A DNA stretch of 48,564 nucleotides, taken from the IMG/VR virus record IMGVR_UViG_3300032246_000739, positions 1 through 48,564 of that record; one strand, 5' to 3'. The first letter of the stretch is position 1. Each line of letters begins with the position of its first letter. The notes under the pieces were generated by a model. That model was given only the letters and a program-made list of their open reading frames with translations, was not told where the DNA came from and did not search any database. This document shows positions 1 to 7,377 of the stretch, piece after piece. The stretch is from a virus. Position numbers and translations under genes: made by a program.

Positions 1-89
1 GTAAAGTCAGTATCGTCCCGTCGGGCTTTCTTAACGCCTTTGGGCATTTTTGAAGGGGCGATGTCCCCCATACCGCGACTGGCTATCAT
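1..89 (-). CDS. Small Cys/Pro-rich protein, 5' part (continues at the other window end)
   Basis: The start codon at 89 overlaps the stop of the preceding gene as ATGA. The frame is open to base 1 and begins MIASRGMGDIAPSKMPKGVK. Joining it to the reverse complement of the far end continues the same frame for 22 more codons to a TAA at 48498. The complete product would be 51 residues with a C-terminal half rich in Cys, Pro and Gly (three Cys). The total of 156 nt is exactly 52 codons, which supports a real gene crossing an arbitrary break in a circular or permuted genome. Function unknown. The Lys/Arg-rich N-terminal half resembles the basic small proteins encoded just upstream of it. Confidence 0.7.
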   Translation of the reverse strand, partial: MIASRGMGDIAPSKMPKGVKKARRDDTDF

Positions 90-265
90 TTTGCTTTGCC
101 TTTAATTGGTTTTTTTGCTAAAAACAATTTATCAACCATCTCTATCCGCTGGGGTTTGGTTGTAACTTTATTGATAATACTCAGCCGTTTGGGTTTATTT
201 GCCTCATAAAACCCGGCTTTTTTTAACGACTTGGTTACACCCACAGTGGGTTTTGCGGTTGCCAT
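86..265 (-). CDS. Small basic phage protein, unknown function
   Basis: A 59-residue Lys-rich protein starting MATAKPTVGVTKSLKKAGFY and ending in a basic tail. A longer frame upstream exists, but the ATG at 265 lies two bases after the stop of the preceding gene (267-269) and avoids a 90-base overlap, so it is preferred. The stop overlaps the next start as ATGA. It belongs to a run of short Lys/Gly-rich genes downstream of the head genes. The position and composition suggest a nucleic-acid-associated or virion-packaged protein, but no family is recognised. Confidence 0.7.
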   Translation of the reverse strand: MATAKPTVGVTKSLKKAGFYEANKPKRLSIINKVTTKPQRIEMVDKLFLAKKPIKGKAK

Positions 266-266
266 T

Positions 267-770
267 TCAGCACATCTTTCCGCGAGTCTTACCACGCTGG
301 GCAATACCGTCTGCACGGCTTGATGCTTTGGAAACCGATCCGCCTTTGGCATAACCACCCATGCCGCCGTACGAGGGTTTAATTTTTGCGCGATCTGGTT
401 GTTTGCGCGAGTTATAAATTAAATCTTCAATTATTGCGTCTTTGGCTGCTTTCTTGGCGGCCATGCCTTGTAATGCTGTTTGAGCATCTGAAACACCCAT
501 AGCCGAAATGCCGTCTCCTGCAGTGCCCATGCGTTGACCCAGTGGAATGCCGTCACCAGCATTACCACGATTAGAACCGCCCATGCTTTTAATCACTTGC
601 GCCATCTTTCCGGAATTGTCGTCGCCTCGGGACATTGGCTCATCTGGATTAATGGGATTTTCAGGTTGCATGCGAGGAGCGCGATCGGCGTCAGTCTCAT
701 TCATGCCACCCATCAAACGGCCCAAAACATCGCCGCCGTCGTCATACCGTTTTGTTTTACGAGTTGCCAT
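267..770 (-). CDS. Gly-rich phage protein with YAKGG motif, unknown function
   Basis: A 167-residue protein with a strong Shine-Dalgarno (GGAGAATATT before ATG). It opens MATRKTKRYDDGGDVLGRL, has a low-complexity polar middle, and closes with GGYAKGGSV followed by ADGIAQRGKTRGKMC. Similar tails (A-D/N-GIA-x-K/R-GKT) are familiar from uncultured aquatic phages, and the neighbouring gene ends in a variant of it. Probably a minor virion or virion-associated protein, by context only. Its YDDGG and YAKGG motifs recur in several structural proteins of this genome. Confidence 0.7.
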   Translation of the reverse strand: MATRKTKRYDDGGDVLGRLMGGMNETDADRAPRMQPENPINPDEPMSRGDDNSGKMAQVIKSMGGSNRGNAGDGIPLGQRMGTAGDGISAMGVSDAQTALQGMAAKKAAKDAIIEDLIYNSRKQPDRAKIKPSYGGMGGYAKGGSVSKASSRADGIAQRGKTRGKMC

Positions 771-780
771 AATATTCTCC

Positions 781-1371
781 TTAACAAGCGCCGCCGCGCT
801 TCATTTTTACTTGGGTAGCTTGGGTCTTGCCTTTAGTAGCAATACCGTTAGCTGATGCGCGGAATGTACCGCCTTTAGCCAGCTTCAAGGATGTACCCTT
901 GCCGCCTTTGTGCTCTTGAGCATCGTGCTGTTTAAAAGCTTTTTTAATCATGACTTTGTCTTGGGCCTTGTCCATCATGCTGCTTTCAGCCATGCCGCCT
1001 TTTTTCATGCCCATCATTTGTTTTTTATCCATAGCCATGTCGGCTTTAGAACCTTCGCGCATGCCTTTTTTCTCAACGTCTTTGCCAGACTTTTCAAATT
1101 TAGCCATGCCGCCTTTAGCCATTTTGCCTATGCCGTCAGCAGCAAAGTCAGGAACCATTTTGCCGCCCTTGTTGACCATAGTCATACCGCCATCTGCATA
1201 TCCGCCCATACTCATCTTTTTCATGTCGCCACCTTTTGAGAATTTGCGGCCCTTGTCCGCAGTTGAAAAGTCTTTGCCCACAGATTGTGGAACCCCTACC
1301 TTCTTGGCAAACGATGGCGAGTGAGCTATCGCTTCCATAAAGTTGTGTTGCTTTTTGCTGCTACTTGGCAT
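781..1371 (-). CDS. Lys/Met/Gly-rich protein with repeated MGGYADGG-like motifs
   Basis: A 196-residue protein. Residues around 12-45 contain HSPSFAKKVGVPQSVGKDF and ADKGRKF, a conserved block in aquatic phage proteins. The rest is a highly basic Met/Lys/Gly low-complexity region containing MGGYADGG, KGGKMV, MAKGG and MKKGG. The C-terminus SANGIATKGKT ... RGGAC resembles the tail of the adjacent 167-residue protein. The ATG overlaps the TAA of the upstream membrane-protein gene (TAATG). Role unknown. The composition would suit a DNA-binding or capsid-internal protein, but this is inference. Confidence 0.7.
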   Translation of the reverse strand: MPSSSKKQHNFMEAIAHSPSFAKKVGVPQSVGKDFSTADKGRKFSKGGDMKKMSMGGYADGGMTMVNKGGKMVPDFAADGIGKMAKGGMAKFEKSGKDVEKKGMREGSKADMAMDKKQMMGMKKGGMAESSMMDKAQDKVMIKKAFKQHDAQEHKGGKGTSLKLAKGGTFRASANGIATKGKTQATQVKMKRGGAC

Positions 1372-1610
1372 TATTGCCTCGTTTGAATAAGCTGGTCAAT
1401 CTTTGCTTCAAGTTTGTTGAAACGCTGGTCAATGTGGTCAGTAATGCGCTGAACTTCGCTTTGAGTAACGTAATCACGGGCAATCTCCTCGCGTGTCTTG
1501 TTGAGCAAGATGTCGATACGCTTTAACTCGGCAAACTTCTCTTTCAAAGTCATTCCAATAAGCGTGGTTACAAGAGTCAGTGCTGCTGACCAAAGTGTAT
1601 TGAAATCCAT
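1371..1610 (-). CDS. Small membrane protein with coiled coil (holin/spanin-like candidate)
   Basis: A 79-residue protein. Residues about 5-22 (LWSAALTLVTTLIGMTL) form one N-terminal transmembrane helix. The remainder is a heptad-patterned charged helix ending NKLEAKIDQLIQ. Single-span proteins of this layout occur in many aquatic phages and are often filed as holin-like or i-spanin-like. Here the proven lysis genes (3TM holin, GH108 endolysin) are at the opposite end of the window. On the circular map they are only about 3 kb away, so an auxiliary lysis role is possible but unproven. Confidence 0.6.
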   Translation of the reverse strand: MDFNTLWSAALTLVTTLIGMTLKEKFAELKRIDILLNKTREEIARDYVTQSEVQRITDHIDQRFNKLEAKIDQLIQTRQ

Positions 1611-1871
1611 TTAACATTTCCACCTTGCTAATGCAGCCGCCTTGCGGGTAGGCTTGCCTTTTTCGTCCTTCATTGGACCGGGCATACCCGACATGCGGGC
1701 ACAGAATGAATCTTTACGTGGACCGCCTTGGGGCTGAGGAGCTTTTAGGTTACTTCCGGTAGCAGCGTTGTACTTAGCCCGGCCCTTGGCAGTCAGGCCA
1801 GCACCCTTGGACACGGGCAATTTCTCGCCACGTCCTACAGCCAAAGATGGGGTTTTCTTTTTGGTCGCCAT
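1611..1871 (-). CDS. DUF6321-like small basic phage protein
   Basis: An 86-residue, very basic protein with the conserved core GLTAKGRAKYNAATGSNLKAP, then SFCARMSGMPGPMKD and GKPTRKAAALARWKC. This pattern matches a widespread phage and marine-virus family that I recall as DUF6321; the family number is from memory. Its function is not established. The ATG at 1871 shares its A with the upstream stop (TGATG), and a GTG at 1874 is an alternative start. It is translationally coupled to the glycosyltransferase gene. Basic charge and conserved Cys suggest nucleic acid or metal contact, but nothing here proves it. Confidence 0.75.
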   Translation of the reverse strand: MATKKKTPSLAVGRGEKLPVSKGAGLTAKGRAKYNAATGSNLKAPQPQGGPRKDSFCARMSGMPGPMKDEKGKPTRKAAALARWKC

Positions 1872-2605
1872 CACGCTGCCTTCAGCTTAGAGTTGTAAAT
1901 GTTTTCCATCAAAGGCACTACAACCTCTTCACGGAAATTACGACTGAATTCATTTGCGCCTACGTGCGGCAAGCTGATGTCTACGTCAATGTAAACCTTG
2001 AAGCCCATTTGGGCAGCGCGGTCGCAGAACAAGTAGTCTTCACCCACGTACTTGCCATCAACGATAGCAAAGTCAAACACTGCTGACATTTTCTCTGTGG
2101 GAGATTTTTCGTATGTCCACTCAGGGTGAACAAATACCATCTGCTCAAGAACATGGCGCTGGATCAGCATGAACCCCGTGGGCGCACGTTCGACACGCAT
2201 CAATGACCCGTCAAACTCCAGATCGCCGTTGGCGTCAAAGTACAGATCAGCAAAAAAGTTTTGGTCTTTGGCTCTGCGTGGGTACGCGCCAGTAGTGATG
2301 TCTTTGTCGCCGCTCTGGGCCATCAACCGCAAAATGTTATCTGGATTGACAATAACATCGCTATCAATGAACAACAGCTCTGTTGCGTCCGTCTTTAAAA
2401 ACTCATGAACCAAAGAGTTTCGCGCCATCGTAATGATGGAGCAGTTAGACAGATCAGACAAAATAACAGACACACCAAGCTGCATTGCTTTGGGCATAAG
2501 TTGCGCCAGAGCAAAAGCAGTCTTGATGTTTAACTTCCCATCATAGGCGGGTATGCCGATAAACAGCTTACGCCCATTTAGAGTTGTCTGCTTGGTTTCA
2601 GCCAT
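1871..2605 (-). CDS. GT-A fold glycosyltransferase
   Basis: A 244-residue glycosyltransferase. After an N-terminal beta strand (KLFIGIPAYDG) it shows a Rossmann-like nucleotide-sugar domain with the metal-binding DxD motif LLFIDSDVIVNPD (DSD at 81-83). Further on are TTGAYPRR and the acceptor-side segment GEDYLFCDRAAQMGF. This family transfers a sugar from a UDP- or GDP-sugar in the host cytoplasm. In phages it may decorate virion proteins, or host surface glycans to block superinfection. It lies between beta-rich structural genes and a DUF6321-like gene, which favours modification of a virion component. No signal peptide or membrane span. The acceptor is unknown. Confidence 0.8.
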   Translation of the reverse strand: MAETKQTTLNGRKLFIGIPAYDGKLNIKTAFALAQLMPKAMQLGVSVILSDLSNCSIITMARNSLVHEFLKTDATELLFIDSDVIVNPDNILRLMAQSGDKDITTGAYPRRAKDQNFFADLYFDANGDLEFDGSLMRVERAPTGFMLIQRHVLEQMVFVHPEWTYEKSPTEKMSAVFDFAIVDGKYVGEDYLFCDRAAQMGFKVYIDVDISLPHVGANEFSRNFREEVVVPLMENIYNSKLKAA

Positions 2606-3104
2606 AATAAATGTTGCAAGCAGCTACGTTAGACAGATAGGCATAAATGCCGTTTACAGCCAACACGCCATCATCAGAGATAAATGGAGAGTTGTTGTAT
2701 GTATCGCTGGCGCTTACGTCATAACTCAACAGCCATTTGCTTGAATATACAAGCGTTGGGGAGGCAGTAATGGTTCCAGAGTTAATGTCTGTAACGGTAA
2801 AAGTGCTTGAGTTGGTAACGGTCACTACGTAGTTTCCGTTGGTAGCCGTACCGCCTGTACCTGCTGCAAAGTCAATACCAATTGTTTGACCAGTTGTAAA
2901 CCCGTGAGCAGTCTGCGTAATGGTAACTGTTGTGCCAGAACGACCGTAAGTAGCCGTGGTTACAGGGGCAGTTGTTGTATCAAACAAAGCCACAAAGCCA
3001 GCAGAACTTGTTCCTGTAAACGAAATACCTTTGATGCGATTTCGCCCAAGAACCAAAAACCCGCTGCCGTTTAAATGCGCTTGTTGTACGTTGGTCTGAT
3101 TCAT
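2598..3104 (-). CDS. Beta-rich virion protein with FCCH-like repeat
   Basis: A 168-residue Thr/Gly/Ser-rich beta protein. The ATG at 3104 follows AGGAG by seven bases; an upstream TTG adds two residues but lacks spacing. Residues about 60-115 (TVTITQTAHGFTTGQTIGID ... TVTDINSGTITAS) resemble the FCCH-like beta module that recurs in phage tail and fibre proteins. Aromatic-rich C-terminus with two Cys. Context after the capsid genes and the absence of any catalytic motif suggest a head decoration, head-fibre or tail-appendage protein. Confidence 0.65.
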   Translation of the reverse strand: MNQTNVQQAHLNGSGFLVLGRNRIKGISFTGTSSAGFVALFDTTTAPVTTATYGRSGTTVTITQTAHGFTTGQTIGIDFAAGTGGTATNGNYVVTVTNSSTFTVTDINSGTITASPTLVYSSKWLLSYDVSASDTYNNSPFISDDGVLAVNGIYAYLSNVAACNIYYG

Positions 3105-3123
3105 AATCAATCTCCTGTAAAAC

Positions 3124-3139
3124 GGGGGCCGAAGCCCCC
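3124..3139 (-). terminator. Hairpin downstream of the 161-residue structural gene
   Basis: Read on the minus strand this is GGGGGC TTCG GCCCCC followed by GTTTTAC. It is a perfect 6-bp GC stem with a UUCG tetraloop directly after the stop at 3148. The U-run is short, so it may attenuate rather than stop transcription. Confidence 0.6.
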
Positions 3140-3147
3140 AAGATCAA

Positions 3148-3633
3148 TTAAGCTTGGCTAGGGTTAGCAGCGCCGTCAGAGCCTTTAACGACGTACTGAA
3201 TAGTAATCGTAGCAGCACCGCCACTGGCTGTTCCAGCGCAGGCATAAATGACGTTGATAATCAAATCAGTTGCGCCGACGTTCACAAAAGTGGCAACTTG
3301 AGCGCCAGTCAGAGTTGTAGTTGCGCGGCCAATAGCCAAAGGAGTTGTTGTTGCGCCACCAACGGTAGCCAACGAAGAACCCGCAGCGGTTTGAACAGTG
3401 ATTGTGTTACCGGTACTACCAGCATAAGCAGTGGTAATGTCGGTAAAAATGTTGGTGATCTGTGCGCCTGCTGGCAAGACAAACGCTTGTTTGGCAGTGG
3501 TGTCACTAACGGTGGTAGCAAAAGTTTGGGTAACAGTGGTAGCACCCATGTTACGAATGTTGCCAGCAGTTGTGCCAGTTGTGTCTTTGACAGTACCGAG
3601 CAGCCAAGGGCCAAGGTGAGTTGCGAATCCCAT
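3148..3633 (-). CDS. Beta-rich structural protein (capsid decoration or head-fibre candidate)
   Basis: A 161-residue protein starting MGFATHLGPWLLGTVKDTTG. It consists almost wholly of Thr/Ala/Gly/Val strands, with no charged catalytic cluster. The Shine-Dalgarno AAGGAAATATC precedes the ATG. The gene is isolated between two intrinsic terminators and has its own sigma70-like promoter, so it may be expressed separately and abundantly, as decoration proteins are. The family is familiar in aquatic phage genomes next to capsid genes. The exact virion location cannot be told from sequence. Confidence 0.6.
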   Translation of the reverse strand: MGFATHLGPWLLGTVKDTTGTTAGNIRNMGATTVTQTFATTVSDTTAKQAFVLPAGAQITNIFTDITTAYAGSTGNTITVQTAAGSSLATVGGATTTPLAIGRATTTLTGAQVATFVNVGATDLIINVIYACAGTASGGAATITIQYVVKGSDGAANPSQA

Positions 3634-3720
3634 GATATTTCCTTCATGCAGTTATAGGTGCGTCAATCTTGCATGATGTCTGCCGGGACAGTTTGACACA
3701 CCGGAAGACCCGGATGTGTA

Positions 3721-3749
3721 TTTATATCATGTTGTTTAAACTATTGCAA
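3721..3749 (-). promoter_or_regulatory. Sigma70-type promoter for 3633->3148
   Basis: On the minus strand TTGCAA (3744-3749) and TATAAA (3721-3726) are separated by 17 bases. They lie just after the capsid-gene terminator and about 90 bases before the start codon at 3633. No other gene lies between. Confidence 0.55.
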
Positions 3750-3754
3750 CAAAT

Positions 3755-3778
3755 AAAAAAGGCCCCCGAAGGAGCCTT
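3755..3778 (-). terminator. Intrinsic terminator after the major capsid gene
   Basis: Minus strand reads AAGGCTCC TTCG GGGGCCTT, then TTTT. This is an 8-bp stem with one G-U pair and a UUCG tetraloop running into a U-tract, 27 bases past the capsid stop codon. It closes the head operon. Confidence 0.85.
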
Positions 3779-3805
3779 CCAAATTGCCCTTGTGAGGCCG
3801 TTTGA

Positions 3806-4717
3806 TTAGGACGAACCGGGCGAACCAAAGATGCCCAATGGGTCAGACACGCCGAAGCTATAACGCTCGCGGGCTTTGTAACGAACGTTACCTGTGTCAA
3901 AGTCGCCGTCCATGCTGTTTTGCAGCGGAGTACGGACAAAGTGCTTCAAGCCGTTTGGCACGTCAGTCAACAGGAACCAGCCGTTGGTGTCTGTCAAGAA
4001 GTGGTTAACGGTATAGCCTTCAGGAATCGAGCCGTTGTTCTTCAAGGCGTTGATGTCGTTGTCGGTTGTACCAACGCGCAACTCGGTTTCGAGCAGGCGG
4101 GTAGCCACGAACATCAATGATGGAGGAACGATCAACTTCTTAGGCTTAGCAGCGATCAACAGACCACGTTCATCAGTCCAAGCAGCGATTTGAATAACAG
4201 CGTTTTCCAACGATGTTTCGTTCAAGTCAGCGCCAGTCGAAGGACGGTTGCTGTTAGTGCCACCAGACACCAGAGGGTGAGCTGTAGAGCACAGAACCAC
4301 GCCGTCGCCGTATGTAGGGCCACCGGTGAACGCGTTGTTCAACACGTAAGCAGCTTTAACTTGCTTTGTGTAAGCCATACCACGGGCCAAAGCCTTGGTG
4401 TAGCGGCTGGACAACGAGTCATACAAGTTGTCTTCCACTGCTTCTTCAGTGATGGAGAAGCCCATTGCGATGGTTTCGTGTGTGTAACGAGCAGTCCATG
4501 CTTCTTGTGCGTTGTCATAAGCGATGGCAGAGCCTTCGTTCTTGACGGGTGCAGCAGAGAAACCAGACAGTTTCGTTTCTTCTTCAAAGCTACGCTCAGA
4601 TGTCTCTGTTTCGTAGATTTCTTTGTGCTCTTCGCCGTATTTAGCGTACTCCAAGCCGAACAAAGCGTTCAGACCGGGGAGCAATTCCTTGAGCAGTTGT
4701 GCGCGTGAAATAGCCAT
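3806..4717 (-). CDS. Major capsid protein (HK97-fold / Mu-like head subunit type)
   Basis: A 303-residue protein with features of Mu gpT-like/HK97-fold capsid proteins. An N-terminal charged helix (KEIYETETSERSFEEE) is followed by GFSITEEAVEDNLYDSLSSR, KALARGMAYTKQ, the hallmark CSTAHPLVSGGTNSNRPS and a C-terminal beta segment ending YSFGVSDPLGIFG. It would form the icosahedral shell around the DNA. Start chosen at the ATG with GGAGCTAAATC upstream. It lies between a decoration-like gene and a strong terminator, the usual place for the most highly expressed head gene. It has no N-terminal prodomain, so assembly probably uses the separate scaffold-like protein at 5817-6776. Confidence 0.9.
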   Translation of the reverse strand: MAISRAQLLKELLPGLNALFGLEYAKYGEEHKEIYETETSERSFEEETKLSGFSAAPVKNEGSAIAYDNAQEAWTARYTHETIAMGFSITEEAVEDNLYDSLSSRYTKALARGMAYTKQVKAAYVLNNAFTGGPTYGDGVVLCSTAHPLVSGGTNSNRPSTGADLNETSLENAVIQIAAWTDERGLLIAAKPKKLIVPPSLMFVATRLLETELRVGTTDNDINALKNNGSIPEGYTVNHFLTDTNGWFLLTDVPNGLKHFVRTPLQNSMDGDFDTGNVRYKARERYSFGVSDPLGIFGSPGSS

Positions 4718-4728
4718 GATTTAGCTCC

Positions 4729-5343
4729 TTAGATACCGGTAGTACTGTTGTACTGAGCGGTGTTGAACTTCACGAGGAACTCGTAGTACGTGGTAGCAGC
4801 GACGTTGGCATTGCCAGTAGCTGTATCAGGAACAACGTCAACCACGCGGACGGGCAAAGTGTTGGTTGTGGCGGCAGAAGAGCCGTCAATACCGTAGTAA
4901 GAGTCACCAGTGTTGGTCGAGCCAACGTTGGCAACCAAAGCTACGTTAGAGCCAACGAGCGCACGGGTATAAGCCGTAGGAACAGTGGAACTAGCAACAG
5001 TGGCAACAACTTTGAAGACAGCACTTGGATCATCCACAACGTAGGCAAAAGCCATTGCTGTAGAAGTCGATTGAGCTGCGGGATAGTACTGACCTTGTAC
5101 TGGCTGACCAGACGAGTTCACATACGAGCAACCAACCAACACACCAATGATGTTACCTGAGTCAGTGGTCGAAGCAGCTACAATGTAGCCGTTTGTGTCC
5201 ACCTTCACGGTATCACCGTTCAGGATCGCTGTTGCGTAGGCAGGTGCCACGGGGATTTGACGGATCGCTCCGGCGTAAGGCAAACCATCTAAACGATTCA
5301 ATGGTTTAAAGCCGTACGTCTTGTCAATGGTAGGATATGCCAT
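4729..5343 (-). CDS. Capsid-associated beta protein (decoration/stabilisation candidate)
   Basis: A 204-residue Ala/Thr/Val-rich protein starting MAYPTIDKTYGFKPLNRLDG. It includes GDTVKVDTNGYIVAAS, an SH3-like or beta-tadpole decoration-protein pattern, and IIGVLVGCSYVNSSGQPVQG. It sits directly upstream of the major capsid gene with 11 bases between them. Such proteins are typical of aquatic podoviruses and are generally taken as minor capsid or cement proteins. No enzymatic motif. Confidence 0.7.
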   Translation of the reverse strand: MAYPTIDKTYGFKPLNRLDGLPYAGAIRQIPVAPAYATAILNGDTVKVDTNGYIVAASTTDSGNIIGVLVGCSYVNSSGQPVQGQYYPAAQSTSTAMAFAYVVDDPSAVFKVVATVASSTVPTAYTRALVGSNVALVANVGSTNTGDSYYGIDGSSAATTNTLPVRVVDVVPDTATGNANVAATTYYEFLVKFNTAQYNSTTGI

Positions 5344-5361
5344 CTGAAGACTCCAAAAAAA

Positions 5362-5820
5362 TTAAATACCTTTTCCGAAAGTGACCTTAGAGCTTCGTTC
5401 TTTGAACATCGGCATCCGAGGATCATTCTCGCGCATGAAGGTGTTATCCACTGAATTCATCTGCGCCTCTGCCTGTTGGCGGTAATACGCATCACGCTGT
5501 TCAGTAAACTCCACCGGGGTTTTGCAAAGCAACAAACCGCCGACTTCCACACTGTCTTGGAACTGACCGTTGGTCGATCCAAAAAGGCGAATTTCGGGAT
5601 GGTCAGAAGCCTTAACGGGTTCCCAGCCTTCGCGTAATTTGGCGGAAAGGTTAGTGGCGTCAGCCTTGTTTAAAGTACTGATCCGTATCCAACGAAAGGC
5701 ATAACCGGGTTCCGGGTTAGGATCGGGTAGGAGTTGCGGAGGCATCCATTGTTTTGGACGTTCAGCAATTTCGCGGGTTTCAAGATCACGACTTGGACGT
5801 GCAGCTTTTTCCATTTTCAT
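5362..5820 (-). CDS. Conserved head-module protein, unknown function
   Basis: A 152-residue protein with conserved blocks GYAFRWIRISTLNKADATN, LREGWEPVKASDHPE, VEVGGLLLCKTPVE and ENDPRMPMFKERSSKVTFG. These are familiar from T7-like and uncultured aquatic phages. The N-terminus is Pro/Arg-rich and disordered. Its ATG overlaps the scaffold-like gene stop (ATGA). The invariable place between scaffold and capsid genes suggests a head-assembly or internal head protein, but no biochemical role is known to me. Confidence 0.75.
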   Translation of the reverse strand: MKMEKAARPSRDLETREIAERPKQWMPPQLLPDPNPEPGYAFRWIRISTLNKADATNLSAKLREGWEPVKASDHPEIRLFGSTNGQFQDSVEVGGLLLCKTPVEFTEQRDAYYRQQAEAQMNSVDNTFMRENDPRMPMFKERSSKVTFGKGI

Positions 5821-6776
5821 TTCCTCATTTCTTCAGCAACTTTACGAGCATAGAGTTCCAATGGAACGCCAAGCCGCTTAGCGATATTCACTTGCGATTG
5901 GTTCAGCACGATCTTTTTGGGCGCTGTGCTTCTCGTCGCAGGTGCAACATTGTTGGATTTGGTGCGTTGAGGTTTAGCATCAACGGACTCGTCGGTTCCA
6001 AACTGGTCCGAGAATCTTGACCTGATGTCAGCGTCAATACGTCGATAGTATTCTTCGCTGCCAGCAGGAATTCCTTCGCCAACCAAATCTTCATGGACGC
6101 CCAAAGCATAGGCGGTCATGCGCTTGTTGCTTCCAAACCACTGATTGTTGTCTTTCCATGCAAGCAGTTTGTCGTCAATGGGAGCCTGTCTGATTGGCTG
6201 TGACTCGATTTGTACAGGAGTTTCCTGCACTTGTAAAGGGGTGGGACGAAAATTGTTAACTTTGTCCGCCCTGATTTTGGCGTTTGTAAGAGCTTCTTGC
6301 GCTTCCAATAGCTTATCTGAATCACCAGACTCATAAGCCTCTTTGTACATGCGCTTGGCGTCATCAATCTCATTACCAACAACCCGCTTGGCCTGTTCAA
6401 GCAACGCAGTTTGGTTTTGATTAACAGAACCTTTGAGTTGATTGTTCTCGGCCAATATGGCTTGGGCCAGTCGAATTGCTTCTTCCTTCTCACGTTGCGC
6501 AGATTCTTTTGCACGGCGCTCTTCGTGATAACCCTTGGTGAAATGCTTGATGCGCTTTTGGACGCTCTCGTCGTATTTGGTTAACTCTTCATCGTTGAAT
6601 TCCTTTGGTGGTTCCACCATTGGTTTACGATTTCGGTCTTCCGGAGGGGTGTCATCCACTACCTCAATCTCTGGTTTCTCGTCATCGTCTGGGGCTACAA
6701 CCCGGCCGCCTGCGCGTGGGTTTTTTTCCTCAGCCATGTCGGGAAATTCAAATTCGGTTTTTTCAATTTCAGCCAT
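5817..6776 (-). CDS. Scaffolding-like protein
   Basis: A 319-residue acidic, helical protein. The N-terminal 70 residues are disordered and Asp/Glu/Pro-rich. A long coiled coil (about 85-175, RIKHFTKGYHEERRAKESAQ onward) follows, then a Gln/Pro linker. The basic C-terminal helix (LNQSQVNIAKRLGVPLELYA ... EEMRK) resembles the capsid-binding helix-turn-helix of P22-type scaffolds. The position between portal/co-chaperonin and capsid genes fits an internal assembly scaffold that is lost before packaging. No protease is encoded nearby, which would suit a scaffold released intact. Confidence 0.75.
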   Translation of the reverse strand: MAEIEKTEFEFPDMAEEKNPRAGGRVVAPDDDEKPEIEVVDDTPPEDRNRKPMVEPPKEFNDEELTKYDESVQKRIKHFTKGYHEERRAKESAQREKEEAIRLAQAILAENNQLKGSVNQNQTALLEQAKRVVGNEIDDAKRMYKEAYESGDSDKLLEAQEALTNAKIRADKVNNFRPTPLQVQETPVQIESQPIRQAPIDDKLLAWKDNNQWFGSNKRMTAYALGVHEDLVGEGIPAGSEEYYRRIDADIRSRFSDQFGTDESVDAKPQRTKSNNVAPATRSTAPKKIVLNQSQVNIAKRLGVPLELYARKVAEEMRK

Positions 6777-6785
6777 GATGACTCC

Positions 6786-7184
6786 TTAAGGACGTTGGAT
6801 TCCACGAGGGTCTTGTACAACTGCTTGTACAGAATCATCGTTAATAAGACGCCATTCAGTGCCGTGGATTTTCATTCGAGTGCCGGTGTTAGGCCGGACC
6901 AAAATAAAATCTCCAACTTTGCATGATGGGCCAGATGGGAAACGCGCCTTATCTTGGAACGCATCGGGGCCAATTTTGGCTACAAACAAAACGGGGGAGA
7001 GAAGCTCCTCGTAGTGCATTGTTTCTTTTGCTTTAAGCAAACCACCTTCGTATTCTTCTTGTGCATCTGGGAGCATGCACAGAAGGTGATAGGTTGCAGG
7101 ATCGGGTACTTGCTTTGCCTTTTCTTCGGTGGTGGTATTAAGCACACCGGATAAGTCAATTGCACTTACATCGAATTCAGTCAT
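6786..7184 (-). CDS. GroES-like co-chaperonin
   Basis: A 132-residue protein with the ten-stranded co-chaperonin pattern. An N-terminal strand (YHLLCMLPDAQEEYEGG) is followed by a region corresponding to the mobile loop (LLKAKETMHYEELLSPV). Then come FVAKIGPDAFQD, KVGDFILVRPNTGTRMKI, GTEWRLINDDSVQAVV and the ending DPRGIQRP. Phage co-chaperonins, such as T4 gp31, cap host GroEL so that it can fold the capsid protein. It lies in the head operon just upstream of scaffold and capsid genes, as expected for that role. It overlaps the upstream small gene by 8 bases. Divergence from bacterial GroES is large, so the assignment rests on the GD-(V/I)-L and strand pattern. Confidence 0.7.
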   Translation of the reverse strand: MTEFDVSAIDLSGVLNTTTEEKAKQVPDPATYHLLCMLPDAQEEYEGGLLKAKETMHYEELLSPVLFVAKIGPDAFQDKARFPSGPSCKVGDFILVRPNTGTRMKIHGTEWRLINDDSVQAVVQDPRGIQRP

Positions 7185-7377
7185 CGTTAGATTCCTTTAG
7201 TTTACGCACGAGGTCGCCGAGTTCACGTTGAGCGGTTCGGAGACCTCGGATGGTTCCGCTTAACTCTTTGTAGTGATCGTAGGATTTAGCTCCACCATCA
7301 CACAAAACTTGCACAATGCTTTTGACTTCTTCCTCAAATTTTTTATTAAGGATTTCAAGAATTTTTTCGTCCATCAT
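7177..7377 (-). CDS. Small helical protein between portal and co-chaperonin
   Basis: A 66-residue predicted all-helical protein (KILEILNKKFEEEVKSIV ... TIRGLRTAQRELGDLVRKL). The start overlaps the portal stop (TAATG) and its own stop overlaps the next gene. Small helical proteins at this exact place are usual in T7-like and P22-like aquatic phages. A portal- or scaffold-associated assembly factor is possible, but nothing in the sequence proves it. Confidence 0.7.
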   Translation of the reverse strand: MMDEKILEILNKKFEEEVKSIVQVLCDGGAKSYDHYKELSGTIRGLRTAQRELGDLVRKLKESNDD

